From the NCBI GenBank assembly GCA_019359035.1, contig JAHHIC010000079.1, forward strand, positions 21,334-85,333: a stretch of DNA of 64,000 bases, read 5' to 3'. Position numbers and translations under genes: made by a program. Shown here piece by piece: positions 8,353 through 17,563 of this stretch (position 1 is the stretch's first letter; every line of letters starts with the position of its first letter). Below the pieces are notes generated by a model. That model did not search any database, had not been told where the DNA came from, and saw only the letters and a list, made by a program, of their open reading frames with translations. This stretch comes from Scytonematopsis contorta HA4267-MV1 (GTDB lineage: Bacteria; Cyanobacteriota; Cyanobacteriia; Cyanobacteriales; Nostocaceae).

Positions 8353-8682
8353 TCAGCCATCTACCTTATTTTTGACATTCCCTCTATTTTGTAAATGTTC
8401 AAAGTAAGCATTTTCTGCCGCAGTTTGGTCAGCAGCTTTAGTGTATCGTCTAAAATTATTAACAGATTTATGCCTGGTTAACGTCATAACATGATAAGGA
8501 TTCATCCCATCAATTACCAAATTTGTAGCAAACGTATGTCTCAGTTGATGAGCATGAAAATAAAACCCAATTTTGACTCTAATTTTTTCCACTAATTTAC
8601 GCACAGTATCGTAACTCATCCGCTCTCCTGCATTACGTCGGGAATGAGATAAAAATAGGGGACTATGGCTAGAACGTGCCAA
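8353..8682 (-). pseudogene. Tyrosine recombinase/integrase, C-terminal fragment cut by a Tn3 end
   Basis: Encodes only the C-terminal catalytic part of a tyrosine recombinase: box II HQLRHTFAT, the later His in RHKS and the catalytic Tyr region NFRRYTK. The first active-site Arg and the N-terminal DNA-binding domain are missing. The first five codons come from the 38-bp Tn3 inverted repeat (8667-8704), so the ATG at 8682 is a fusion artefact and native sequence ends at 8666. It is interrupted by the transposon end and presumably inactive. Confidence 0.82.
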
Positions 8683-8704
8683 AACGGGTTTATTGTACGC
8701 TAAG
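8667..8704 (+). repeat. Tn3 terminal inverted repeat, left
   Basis: 38 bases, inward orientation, closest to the 3' end of tnpA as is usual for Tn3-family elements. It differs from the right repeat in about six central positions (AACGGGTTTATT against AATGGGAAAATC). Confidence 0.85.
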
Positions 8705-8752
8705 TAATTTAGCTAAACGTTAAAACCCTTGCTATACAATCGTTTCAGGCAG

Positions 8753-11700
8753 CTAAAAATTGTATTTTTTTGTTCTCAAAGGGCGCAAATTATCAAGGCT
8801 GCTTTCCGATTTCAAATTCCAAACGTAATCACCAGTCAAGTTGATATGCTCCCAACCCATTGGTGACAAATGTTGCAAGTAATCATCCGGGATAATCACA
8901 CCCTGTGACTTCAACCAATTAACTGCATTCTCTAAATACACGGTATTCCAAAGCACAATCGCTGCAATAGCCAAATTCAACCCGCTCGCACGCAAAGACT
9001 GGTCTTCAAAGGAACGGTCGCGTATTTCTCCCAAACGATGGAAGCAAACAGCCCTAGCTAAGGAATTTTTTAGTTCCCCTTTGTTAAGTTCGCTTGTAGC
9101 TTTACGCCGTAATTGGGGACTTTGCAACCAGTAAAGAGTAAACAAAGTTCTTTCGATTTTTCCTACTTCCCGCAACGCAAGGGCTAACTTATTTTGACGA
9201 GGATATGACGCTAACTTCCGCATCATTAACGAAGCAGTTACGGTTCCTTTTGATATAGAAGTAGCTAACCGAAGAATATCATCCCAACAAGTTTGAATCA
9301 ATTTAACATTAATTTTATCACCTAACAGGGGCGATAAAAGCGAGTTGGTATCAATACCATCTAAAAAATGCAACTTTTTAGAGGATAAATCACGCATACG
9401 AGGGCAAAAACGAAAACCAAGTATATGAGTTATGCCAAATACATGGTCTGTATGACCATTAGTATCAGTGAAATGTTCTTCTATTTTTAAGTCAGTTTCG
9501 TGGTACATAAAACCATCTAAAACATGAGTTGCATCTCTATCGTTAGCGTAAATAACTTTCGTATGATAAGGTCCATACTGGTCAGAGATGTGCGTGTAAA
9601 ACATAACGCTTCTCGATGTTCCATACTTGGCATTAATTTCTTCATTAAAGCTTTTGGGACCAGCAGCTTTAAATCTTTGAGCATCACTTGAAGAAGTTTT
9701 ACCATCACCCCAATAAGTAGCAAATGGTATTTTGGTATGAAAATTAACCAATTCCGCTAAAGCTTTTGAGTATGTTTCATCACGGATGTACCAGTCAGAA
9801 ACCCACGCCAGTTTTTCAAAAGTTAAATCAGGTGATGGTGATGCTTCAGCCATCTTTACTAAACCTAAATTAATCGCGTCAGCTAAAATGGTGCTGAGTA
9901 AAATAATTTTATCTGAAGCTAATTCTCCTGTTTGTAGATGAGTAAAATACTTAGTAAAGCCAGTCCAAGAATCAACTTCAACAAGTAAATCAGTCAGCTT
10001 TATTCGTGGTAATAAATTATAAATTCGGTCGCGGAATTGAGTAGCACCGTTACTGTTATCACTAATAATTGGGCTAACAACTAATTTCTTATTTTCAATT
10101 GTAACACCAGGTAGTCCGTTAGCCGCTATTTTCTTGGAAACGATATCGAATTGTTCAATTAATAATTTTTGACGCTGTTCAATATAAGTAGTAAAATCAG
10201 TTATGATAGCAACTGGTATTTCATTCTTCTCACGCACCTGAAGCCATTGGTCTTGGGGTAAAAGATAGTCCTCAAAATCTTTATATTGACGGGAGCCAGT
10301 AACAGAAATATCTCCCGAACGCAAACAGTCTCGTAATTCGCTTAGGGCACAGATTTCATAATAATGACGGTCAATTTTACCATCCTTAAAAACATACTTA
10401 GACCATCGTGGTTTAACAAAACTTACTGGTGCATTGTCAGGTATATGACGGCGATTTGTGTTATTTAATTCTTTGATTACATTCAAAGCTTCAAGGACGG
10501 GTGAAGCTGCATTACTAGCTTTAAACTCAAAGACTGATAATAGTTTTGGTGCGTATCTGCGTAATTGGGAATAACGGTTATCAAGTAAATCAAAATAATC
10601 AAAGTCAACAGGACGGGCTAATTTTTTAGCTTCTTCTACACTTTTGACAAATTTATCCCAGACTAACACAGATTCAATCGCAGTATATGCGTCTTCTTGC
10701 CCATTTCTAGCATTAATTAAAGCATCCCCTACCTCAGCATAAAGTCTGACTTTTTCATTGATAGCTTTTCCATCGTGTTGAAATTTTTTATCCCGCTGAT
10801 TTTCACTACGATTAAACAATTTAGTCATCATCTTATCGTGCATGGAGATTGCTGTATCAATAAGTATGGCAGCCGTTTCTAATAAAAAAGCAACCAAAAT
10901 AGCATATTTTCTGATATCATCCAATCTCGCAATATGCGCGGGTGTATTTTTCATCCCAACACGAGTTAATTGTACCAAACGATTATGGTGTACTTTCGTC
11001 AAGCATGATTTATCTAAATTTAAATTACGAATAAATTCAAACTTATCGAGTACTTTTAAAAAATTCTTGGGATTGGCTACTCCTGGTGGTTGACGTAACC
11101 AAATTAATTGAGTACGATTTTTCTCCTGATGAAGAACCAGTAAACCATCAAGTTCTTTTTTCTGGGCAGTTGTTAAATTCTTGGTTAATGATAAATAAAA
11201 TTTATTTTGAGCGCGTCTCCGTGTCTCCCAACCGAGTCTTTCAACTGTGGATATAGCAGGGATAATTATCTTACATCGACGCATCTCTTCAATTAGTGCT
11301 TCAACTAAAGCAATCCCCTTGTCTGTACTCCAAGCTAGTTGCATCAACCATTTTGATAATTGTTTGTAGTGAGACATATGGAAAGATTCATACCCAAAAT
11401 ATAACTGAATTTCTGCTAAATGCTCCCTGCGAGTTGTATCTCGTTGTGCGTATTCCTTGATAACTTTGGGTTTAACATCTAATTGTAAAGCAATGTAAGA
11501 CAAGATTGATTTGGGAACTCTTTCTCCCAATTCCCACACCCGACCTGGGAAGCGTAAGTAACATAATTGTACTGCGAAACCCAAACGATTATGTACGCGA
11601 CGACGACTATTTATCACTTTTAAATCGTAGTCGTTTAATGTATAGTAACGAGCAATTAAGAACTCGCTAATATCTGAAGGAATTTCAGTAAATCCTATTC

Positions 11701-11782
11701 GTTGTGATGAAGTTAATAATTCGCGAGTAGCCAAGGTTAAATACCTACTATTTAATTGTATGGAATAGGGATGGATATGCAT
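8753..11782 (-). CDS. tnpA: Tn3-family transposase
   Basis: 1009 residues, the normal size of a Tn3 transposase. The N-terminal part (ELLTSSQRIGFTEIPSDIS... LGFAVQLCYLRFPGR) is the DUF4158-type DNA-binding region. The C-terminal catalytic DDE half includes the Tn3-typical stretches DQYGPYHTKVIYANDRDATHV (split here by the usual acidic residues), EEHFTDTNGHTDHVFGI and GFRFCPRMRDL, and ends with the conserved GRAVCFHRLGEIRDR-like segment (here ARAVCFHRLGEIRDR) and LSPMGWEHINLTGDYVW. It acts on the 38-bp ends in replicative transposition. It appears intact. It is transcribed away from the XRE gene, toward the left end. Confidence 0.95.
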   Translation of the reverse strand: MHIHPYSIQLNSRYLTLATRELLTSSQRIGFTEIPSDISEFLIARYYTLNDYDLKVINSRRRVHNRLGFAVQLCYLRFPGRVWELGERVPKSILSYIALQLDVKPKVIKEYAQRDTTRREHLAEIQLYFGYESFHMSHYKQLSKWLMQLAWSTDKGIALVEALIEEMRRCKIIIPAISTVERLGWETRRRAQNKFYLSLTKNLTTAQKKELDGLLVLHQEKNRTQLIWLRQPPGVANPKNFLKVLDKFEFIRNLNLDKSCLTKVHHNRLVQLTRVGMKNTPAHIARLDDIRKYAILVAFLLETAAILIDTAISMHDKMMTKLFNRSENQRDKKFQHDGKAINEKVRLYAEVGDALINARNGQEDAYTAIESVLVWDKFVKSVEEAKKLARPVDFDYFDLLDNRYSQLRRYAPKLLSVFEFKASNAASPVLEALNVIKELNNTNRRHIPDNAPVSFVKPRWSKYVFKDGKIDRHYYEICALSELRDCLRSGDISVTGSRQYKDFEDYLLPQDQWLQVREKNEIPVAIITDFTTYIEQRQKLLIEQFDIVSKKIAANGLPGVTIENKKLVVSPIISDNSNGATQFRDRIYNLLPRIKLTDLLVEVDSWTGFTKYFTHLQTGELASDKIILLSTILADAINLGLVKMAEASPSPDLTFEKLAWVSDWYIRDETYSKALAELVNFHTKIPFATYWGDGKTSSSDAQRFKAAGPKSFNEEINAKYGTSRSVMFYTHISDQYGPYHTKVIYANDRDATHVLDGFMYHETDLKIEEHFTDTNGHTDHVFGITHILGFRFCPRMRDLSSKKLHFLDGIDTNSLLSPLLGDKINVKLIQTCWDDILRLATSISKGTVTASLMMRKLASYPRQNKLALALREVGKIERTLFTLYWLQSPQLRRKATSELNKGELKNSLARAVCFHRLGEIRDRSFEDQSLRASGLNLAIAAIVLWNTVYLENAVNWLKSQGVIIPDDYLQHLSPMGWEHINLTGDYVWNLKSESSLDNLRPLRTKKYNF

Positions 11783-11833
11783 TCTTCTGCATAAGTTTCT
11801 ATAAAAGTGTCCAATTTCTTGTTCTATTTTTTC

Positions 11834-12295
11834 TCAATGAATTTGCTGCTTATATGATTCTCCACAGTAAGGGCAAAATCTAAATTTCAATGACATTATT
11901 GGTTCGTTGCAACTTCCACATCTGTCACGTAAAGTTGTTCCGCAAGCAAAACAGTATTTTGACCGTAGAGAAGTCCACATTGGGTCGAGTGTCGTACCCG
12001 GTACCCAACACCGTGGGCAAAACTTCAGCGCACTTACCACCTCAACAGATGTTTGTTTAGTTACTGCATCTAGATATTCCTGAGGTAATTGAAGTGCCGC
12101 AGCTAACCCCGATTTCCCTTTTTGGCTAAGCCGAGATGTTGCACCAGATTCAATTTTGCGGATTGTTTGGACGTGTATTCCAGCTTTGATACTCAACTCT
12201 AATTGAGTTAGAGAAAGGGCTTCCCTAATTCTTTGAATGTACCGTCCTAACGTTTCAGACTGGCTTGGAGCTGCATCCGTAATGGATAGGTTCAT
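11834..12295 (-). CDS. XRE-family HTH protein with C-terminal double zinc ribbon
   Basis: 153 residues. Residues 18-75 form an XRE/Cro-type HTH (YIQRIREALSLTQLELSIKA, then VQTIRKIESG). The C-terminal half has four CxxC knuckles (CPRC, CFAC, CGSC, CPYC), predicting two zinc ribbons. Encoded inside the Tn3 element between tnpA and the recombinase gene, 51 bp from tnpA and in the same direction; an 83-bp intergenic gap separates it from the divergent recombinase. It is a likely regulator of transposition genes and may bind that gap (inference). No clear ribosome site at ATG 12295. Confidence 0.8.
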   Translation of the reverse strand: MNLSITDAAPSQSETLGRYIQRIREALSLTQLELSIKAGIHVQTIRKIESGATSRLSQKGKSGLAAALQLPQEYLDAVTKQTSVEVVSALKFCPRCWVPGTTLDPMWTSLRSKYCFACGTTLRDRCGSCNEPIMSLKFRFCPYCGESYKQQIH

Positions 12296-12378
12296 AAAAG
12301 TATTAAATTTTTTAGCACAGTTAAATAATAATTTAATATGTGTATCAAATTTAAAATAATTTAGAATTTGGGCTAAAA

Positions 12379-13275
12379 ATGACTACTACTTTAGCAGCTT
12401 TAGCTACCCAGTTTTTAGAACGGGCTGGGCTTTCATCGTCAACAATTCGTACATACGAGTCAATATTAATACCTCTTATGAAACAGTACGGTCGTTGGTC
12501 TGTGGAGATTATTGACAGGGAAATTTTGGTTCAATACTTAAATGATTTAAAATCAGTAAAATTTAGAACTCATCACAAATATCAAGCAGTAATTACCGCA
12601 TTATTTAATTTTGCTGTAGAACAGGGTTATATAAAGTCTAATCCTTTATCTAGACTAAAGAAACGAAGACCAGACCCCAGTAAAAACGAGCATAATTCAG
12701 ATGAGGAAGTTCGTTATCTTAGCGACGAACAATTAAGTATGCTTTACCAAACTGTGAAACAAGATGCTCGGATGAATGCTTTGGTGCATTTATTACATAG
12801 TACTGGTGCAAGAATAGCGGAGATATTAGCTTTGAATTTATCGGATATAGACTTGATAAATCGTAGATTTCAGGTCGTAGGCAAACGAAATAAAAAGCGC
12901 TGGTGTTTTTACAGTGAAGTAGCTGCAGTTCCGTTAAATCACTACCTTAAATATTATAGACACCCGGAGTCAGAAGCGCTATTTACTGCACAGCAACCAT
13001 TTACTTTAAAAGTGTCTCGCCTCTCTTACGCAGCAGCGTATAAATCATTGCTTGAATTAGTTAGTGATATCCCGCTTTTAGAGTCTATTCGTTTTCACCA
13101 ACTTCGCCACTGCTACGGCACGGAGCGAGCGGGAATACTAGAAATTTCAGAATTGAGGGCGCTAATGGGGCATCAGAACATCCAAACTACTCTACGCTAC
13201 TCAAAAGTAACTTCCAAGCGTGCAGAGGAAGTTGCACAACAAGCGTTTAAGAAAATCCCTACTTATGGGCAGTAA
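12379..13275 (+). CDS. TnpI-like tyrosine recombinase (cointegrate resolvase)
   Basis: 298 residues. An N-terminal SAM-like core-binding domain (FLERAGLSSSTIRTYES) is followed by a catalytic domain with all key residues: Arg in STGARIAEIL, HQLRHCYGT, His in LMGHQN and Tyr in TLRYSKVT. Within a Tn3-family unit this is the expected cointegrate resolvase of the Tn4430 (TnpI) type, acting at a res/IRS site normally just upstream of the gene, here the 83-bp divergent gap 12296-12378. The alternative, an unrelated integrase carried as a passenger, is less likely. Confidence 0.85.
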   Translation: MTTTLAALATQFLERAGLSSSTIRTYESILIPLMKQYGRWSVEIIDREILVQYLNDLKSVKFRTHHKYQAVITALFNFAVEQGYIKSNPLSRLKKRRPDPSKNEHNSDEEVRYLSDEQLSMLYQTVKQDARMNALVHLLHSTGARIAEILALNLSDIDLINRRFQVVGKRNKKRWCFYSEVAAVPLNHYLKYYRHPESEALFTAQQPFTLKVSRLSYAAAYKSLLELVSDIPLLESIRFHQLRHCYGTERAGILEISELRALMGHQNIQTTLRYSKVTSKRAEEVAQQAFKKIPTYGQ

Positions 13276-13629
13276 GTGAGTGCTATGGTAGTGTAAAAGT
13301 TGTACGGCGTTGCTAGTTTTATATGCTACAGCGTCAAAAGATTAAGAGAATTACTATTTCTCTTGAACAGTAAAGTGAGCTATGCTGTGTATCAATTGTC
13401 ACGGGATAGGTACAGATAAAGATAAGTGAGTCAGAGTTGTTGTGGCGATATGCACTCTTTGAAAAAAAATGAAGAATGCGGACAAAAGATAAGTAATTCC
13501 CAATCAAGTTTCAGATGCCGACTCTGTTATGCTCATCTATATACCTCGGCATTAACCAACACATATAAAGATAAAGATACCCCACTAAACCTCTTCGACC
13601 TACTTTCACATCAACAGGTCTTGGTTATC
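13276..13629. other. Transposon-internal stretch without a recognisable gene
   Basis: A 74-codon frame (13426-13650, GTG start) runs into the tnpA relic and has no recognisable family, so I do not call it. Nothing else is seen. Confidence 0.4.
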
Positions 13630-13785
13630 CGGTGTGGTTATACCAGATGAATGCTTGCAACATCTATCACAAGTAGGGTTGGGAGCATATCAACTTGACA
13701 GGTGATTACGTTTGGAATTTGAAATCGGAAAGCAGCCTTGATAATTTGCGCCCTTTGAGAACAAAAAAAATACAATTCCTAGTTG
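13630..13785 (+). pseudogene. tnpA 3'-end relic in inverted orientation
   Basis: Matches the last ~50 codons of the tnpA at 8753-8905 read from the opposite strand (GGTGTGGTTATACCAGATGA, TTGGGAGCATATCAACTTGA). It is frame-disrupted by a one-base difference near 13675. The same order (tnpA end, ~50-base spacer, 38-bp repeat) is present at both transposon ends, so the right end derives from the tnpA-proximal end of a related element. Confidence 0.8.
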
Positions 13786-13830
13786 CCTGAAACGATTATA
13801 CGGCAAGGGTTTTAACGCTTAGCTAAATTC

Positions 13831-13868
13831 CTTAGCGTACGATTTTCCCATTTTGGCACGTTCTAGCC
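13831..13868 (-). repeat. Tn3 terminal inverted repeat, right
   Basis: 38 bases, inward orientation. NRPS coding sequence begins at the next base. Confidence 0.85.
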
Positions 13869-15197
13869 ATTATCGGGTTGCTAGCTATCCTCAAAGCAGG
13901 TGGAGCTTATTTACCCTTAGATCCAAGTTATCCTGCCGAACGCCTTGCTTTGATATTTCAGGATACGCAAATAGGGCTTTTATTAACTCAAAAATCCCTA
14001 TTGTCCAAGCTTCCACAGCACCAAGCACGAGTTATTTGTTTAGACATTAATTGGGAAGAAACTAGCTTAGAAAATCAGCAAAATCTGACCAATGTTGTCA
14101 CAGCTAATAACCTCGCTTATGTAATGTACACATCCGGTTCCACAGGTAAACCCAAAGGTGTTAGCATCGTTCATCAAAGCGTAGTTAGGTTAGTTAACGC
14201 TACCAATTACGCACGCTTCGCAGAAGAAGTTTTTTTACAGCTAGCTCCTATTTCCTTTGATGCTTCCACTTTCGAGATTTGGGGTTGTTTGCTGAACGGC
14301 GCCAAGTTAGTAGTTATGCCAGCTCGTGCGCCTTCTTTAAAAGAATTAGGAAGAGCTATCCAGAAATACCAAGTCACCATATTGTGGCTCACAGCAAGTT
14401 TATTTCACCTAATGGTAGATGAACATCTTGAGGATTTGCTGTCTGTACGTCAACTTTTAGCTGGTGGAGACGTTTTATCTGCGCCTCATCTGGGAAAGCT
14501 GCTTTCAAAAACTCAAGACTGTCAATTAATAAACGGTTACGGTCCAACTGAAAACACGACTTTTACTTGTTGCTATCCAATCACAAAGCTGAGTCAATTA
14601 AGCAGTTCTGTTCCCATAGGACGCCCAATAGCCAATACAGAAGTTTATATACTCGATAGATTTTTTCAACCAGTTCCAATTGGAGTAATAGGAGAATTAT
14701 ATATTGGTGGGATGGGTTTAGCGCGAGGATACTTCAACCTCCCCGAATTAACTGCGTCAAAGTTTATCCCCAACCCCTTTAGTAAATTGCCTGGAGCTCG
14801 CTTATATAAAACAGGGGATTTAGTTCGTTATCTAAGCGATGGTAACATAGAATTTATCGGGCGAGCGGATACTCAAGTTAAAGTGAGAGGGTTTCGGATT
14901 GAACTGCAAGAAATTGAGGCGCTATTAAGCCAGCATCCCAACGTGCGACAAGCTATAGTGATTGTCAGTCCAGAAGAATTTAACAAGCGCTTAGTTGCTT
15001 ATATTGTTACTGACATTGAATCGTTAGATACAAAAGAAATGCGTCAGTTTTTGTTAAAACAACTTCCGGAGTATATGATACCCAATAGCTTTGTACAACT
15101 TGATGTTTTACCTTTAACCCTCAATGGCAAGGTTGACCGCCAGCGCTTGTCAGCAGCTTTATTATCTAGCAAAAACGGGAGAAAACAACATGACTGA
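13869..15197 (+). pseudogene. NRPS adenylation domain, 5' truncated at the Tn3 end
   Basis: From base 13869 the frame reads IIGLLAILKAGGAYLPLDP, the conserved A2 region, so coding begins exactly at the transposon boundary and the preceding ~100 residues of the A domain (and any condensation domain) are missing. Core motifs present: YTSGSTGKPKGV (A3), ISFDASTFEIWG (A4), NGYGPTENTTF (A5), GELYIGGMGLARGY (A6), YKTGDLVRYLSDG (A7), GRADTQVKVRGFRIE (A8) and LNGKVDR (A10). Read against GrsA, the binding-pocket residues are D-A-F-W-L-G-G-T-F-K, a valine-type code. No carrier domain follows: it stops 24 codons after A10 and overlaps the DUF4342 start by 8 bases. Probably inactive. Confidence 0.85.
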
Positions 15198-15531
15198 CTC
15201 TACAAACATAAATTTAGAACCAGCAACAGATGAAGGTATGATTATCACTACCGATAATACGAAAACAAAAACTCGTATCGAAGAAATCAGTGTTGGTAAC
15301 GATTTAGTCGCTGACATTCAGAAGTTGATTGAGGAAGTTAATGTCCGTAGGATTACTATTAAAAACCAAGATGGGTATACATTACTTGACGTTCCCCTAT
15401 CAGTAGGAGCAGTGGGTGGGGCAATTGGTGTAACCTTCTTCCCAGCACTATTAATCCTTGGTGGCTTAGGTACAGTGCTTACCCATATGTTTGTAACTCG
15501 CCTAAAAATTGTCGTTGAAAGAGAAGAATAG
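15190..15531 (+). CDS. DUF4342 domain protein
   Basis: 113 residues. The C-terminal two thirds fit DUF4342: VADIQKLIEEVNVRRITI, GYTLLDVPLSVGAVGG, then one hydrophobic span (FFPALLILGGLGTVL), ending RLKIVVERE. The N-terminal ~35 residues are acidic/Thr-rich and probably disordered. ATG 15190 lies inside the end of the A-domain frame (ATGACTGA overlap) with GGGAG upstream, so translation was coupled to the NRPS. The function of DUF4342 is unknown; the single span suggests a membrane association. Confidence 0.75.
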   Translation: MTDSTNINLEPATDEGMIITTDNTKTKTRIEEISVGNDLVADIQKLIEEVNVRRITIKNQDGYTLLDVPLSVGAVGGAIGVTFFPALLILGGLGTVLTHMFVTRLKIVVEREE

Positions 15532-15569
15532 AAAGACTTTCAGTTCTTAACCACACAGGAGTTTTTTCC

Positions 15570-15776
15570 ATGAATATCAATGATTATGAAGATACAACAA
15601 TTTATAAAGTTGTGGTGAATAATGAAGAACAATATTCGATATGGCCTGCCGACCGAGAGAACGCGCTCGGTTGGAAAGATGTTGGTCAAAAAGGTTCTAA
15701 GGCAGAATGTCTAACCTACATCAAAGAAGTGTGGACTGATATGAGACCTCTTAGCCTTAAAAAAGCTTTTTACTAA
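15570..15776 (+). CDS. MbtH-like protein
   Basis: 68 residues with the family hallmarks: NNEEQYSIWP, ALGWKDVGQKGSKAECLTYI and WTDMRPLSL, including the conserved Trp residues that pack on the adenylation domain. MbtH-like proteins bind and often are needed for folding or activity of NRPS A domains. Strong ribosome site (CAGGAGT) ahead of ATG 15570. It sits 38 bp after the DUF4342 gene and belonged to the NRPS operon cut by the Tn3 element. It is the only MbtH gene in the window, so it could still serve the two cysteine A domains downstream (inference). Confidence 0.92.
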   Translation: MNINDYEDTTIYKVVVNNEEQYSIWPADRENALGWKDVGQKGSKAECLTYIKEVWTDMRPLSLKKAFY

Positions 15777-15785
15777 CACAATACC

Positions 15786-16078
15786 GTAACCGTTCAGGGG
15801 GTGCGCCGCAGGCGCACCACCCGGCAATCAAGTTGTAACTATTTGATTATAAGAAGCGCACAGGAAATCTTTGAATGTAAAAAATAGGAAATCAGGTTTG
15901 ATTATTGATTTATGTTACGAGGTAATACAGAGGTGTATTAGTGTAAGAGTAGACAGCAGGAGCAATCAACATCTCCAAATGGCAAACATCACTAATGGTG
16001 GCAAGTGACGAGTCGAAATACAAGAATTTATAGCTAATCGTCAAGAATAATCTGCTTCGTCCCGTGCGTGAGTTAAAA
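15786..16078 (-). mobile_element. IS66 right-end remnant
   Basis: Reverse complement of the non-coding 3' end of the IS66 element at 56545-56837, about 90% identical by eye. Begins with the terminus GTAACCGTTCAGGGGG and the hairpin GGTGCGCCGCAGGCGCACC. Similarity stops near 16078; the transposase part is gone. It abuts the MbtH gene end. Confidence 0.82.
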
Positions 16079-16164
16079 GGTACAGGTGCGGATATGAGGA
16101 ATATTTAGTAGTCAGACAAACTTAATTACAAAAAATTAGACATGAAAGCTTTACCCTGTCTGGA

Positions 16165-16345
16165 ACCCAACGTATAAATAAGTGGAATGTGGCGACAGGT
16201 GAGTGCAAATACGGTCAACTCAGTGTTTTTGAGTACAGATGGTCGCTTTGCACTATCGGGAAACCTTGATAGAACTGTAGTTTGGATATTGGATTGGGAA
16301 TTGTCCGATAGAGTAATTAATGGCTGGGATGGAGAAACTAAAACC
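16165..16345 (+). pseudogene. WD40-repeat gene relic
   Basis: Two overlapping frames together spell a WD40 blade: KWNVATGEC, then VNSVFLSTDGRFALSGNLDRTV and WILDWEL. This matches the VNSVxLSxDGRFALSGSxDKT-type repeats of cyanobacterial WD40 proteins. It is fragmentary, with frame disruption, and flanked by IS66 remnants. Confidence 0.55.
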
Positions 16346-16529
16346 TCACAGGAGGTAGTTAATCGTCTTAGGTGCAGGGCTATTTCATTCTAAAATGTCA
16401 CGTTTTATGCTGACGGGTTGATTCTCACAAAATGGTCATTTTTAGGGGTGAGTTTGTTTACTAAATTGTTATTTTCCTCAAAATATTCGTGAAAACTGCC
16501 ACTAAAAATAGAATGAAATAGCCCTGGTC

Positions 16530-17438
16530 TTAGGTGTGTTCGTCCTGTGAACTTTGCCGAGCATTGAGTACTTGTTGAGATGCCATAATTATGAAATTTA
16601 GATGGTGATCGCTCAATCCACTTTTCGCAGATTCAGCTATAACTACAGCGAGTTGTTCTGGTGTCAAGTTTTTAATTTTCGCTGCAATTTCGGAAATTAC
16701 TACATCTGATGCATGATAAAAAGTGAAGTCGTCAGACATAATAGTATTAGTTGTAATTTCTTCTGCTTTATCAACTGCGAAAAGTGACAAGCCTTCAATA
16801 ACCGATGTATTGCTGTCTATAGCTTTTTCTCCACTAAAGTTTTTTATGGTAGAGCACATCGGCAAAACGTTAGATAGCTCAATATCTTTTGCTTTTTCAG
16901 TAGATGTGCGGGAATTACATTTTGTGGTTTTTGAAAATGTATCAAATGCAACTGACTCTTTAAAATTGGAATCTAAATTTTTGTTCTTATTTTGGCGGAT
17001 AATTTGTTTAGCCTTTGTGTAGGTAATATTTTCACCTAAACTTGCGATCCGCAAAACTTCTGCTCTAACTTCGTTGGGTGTAGAAGGAGCAGCAATGAGA
17101 TAGAGGGCTGATGCGGTAATATTCAAATTCGTAAAATTTACAAATTTGAACTGATCTGCAACTTGCATAAATTTTGTTGCAGTTGATACACTCCAATTGA
17201 ATTCAAATTTGAGCCAATTAATAAACTTCCCATGTCCGAGAGACATCTTAATTGCAATTAGCTTATGCCCAATATTGATAATATCTTCACATGTACGGCG
17301 CATCAGTGTTTTAATTTCGTTGGTATTACGTAAAACCAGCAAGCGTGTTTCAGCTTCTAAAGCTTCGTATTCAAATCCTTGAATTTGCAAATTTGAGGAA
17401 TGTTCTAATGCCTCAGGTAAGATATTATGCTGATTCAT
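16530..17438 (-). CDS. DUF3102 domain protein
   Basis: 302 residues. Residues 25-150 match DUF3102: IINIGHKLIAIKMSLGHG, FINWLKFEFNWSVSTATKFM, QVADQF, then SALYLIAAPSTPNEVRAEV. The C-terminal half is low-complexity until about residue 240, where a helical segment (AAKIKNLTPEQLAVVIAESA) follows. DUF3102 proteins are common on cyanobacterial plasmids and mobile regions and have a ParB/phage-like HTH flavour, so DNA binding is a reasonable guess, not shown. ATG 17438 has a strong ribosome site (AAAGGAGT). A dispersed palindrome (TTCAAATTCGTAAAATTTAC) falls inside the coding sequence at about 17141. Confidence 0.75.
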   Translation of the reverse strand: MNQHNILPEALEHSSNLQIQGFEYEALEAETRLLVLRNTNEIKTLMRRTCEDIINIGHKLIAIKMSLGHGKFINWLKFEFNWSVSTATKFMQVADQFKFVNFTNLNITASALYLIAAPSTPNEVRAEVLRIASLGENITYTKAKQIIRQNKNKNLDSNFKESVAFDTFSKTTKCNSRTSTEKAKDIELSNVLPMCSTIKNFSGEKAIDSNTSVIEGLSLFAVDKAEEITTNTIMSDDFTFYHASDVVISEIAAKIKNLTPEQLAVVIAESAKSGLSDHHLNFIIMASQQVLNARQSSQDEHT

Positions 17439-17533
17439 AAGCTATCTACTCCTTTTGGAATATAGTTTTGTGTTAATTTGCTCAATTGTTGGCAATACTT
17501 GTCGGTTAAGAAAATTCGATAACCTAAAAATCT

Positions 17534-17563
17534 TGTAGAGACGAGATTAATCGCGTCTCTACA
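17534..17563. repeat. GTAGAGACG palindrome
   Basis: TGTAGAGACG and CGTCTCTACA flank a 10-base centre. A very common dispersed palindrome in Nostoc-like genomes. Confidence 0.75.

Larger units (their letters stand above)
8667..13868. mobile_element. Tn3-family transposon, 5.2 kb
   Basis: Bounded by 38-bp inverted repeats at 8667-8704 and 13831-13868. Both begin GGCTAGAACGTGCC and end GTACGCTAAG, the same 3' pattern as Tn21/Tn501-type ends. Contains tnpA (minus), an XRE/zinc-ribbon gene (minus), a TnpI-like tyrosine recombinase (plus) and, next to the right end, an inverted decayed copy of the tnpA 3' end. The 5 bases outside each end are ACTAT and ATTAT, similar but not identical, so a clean 5-bp target duplication is not shown. 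Confidence 0.85.

Noticed and set aside
13426..13650. Cys-rich 74-codon frame inside the Tn3 element
   Set aside because: No recognised family, no ribosome site, and its end is the decayed tnpA sequence.
13853..14050. 65-codon frame starting in the Tn3 right repeat
   Set aside because: Out of frame with the strong A-domain coding sequence it overlaps.
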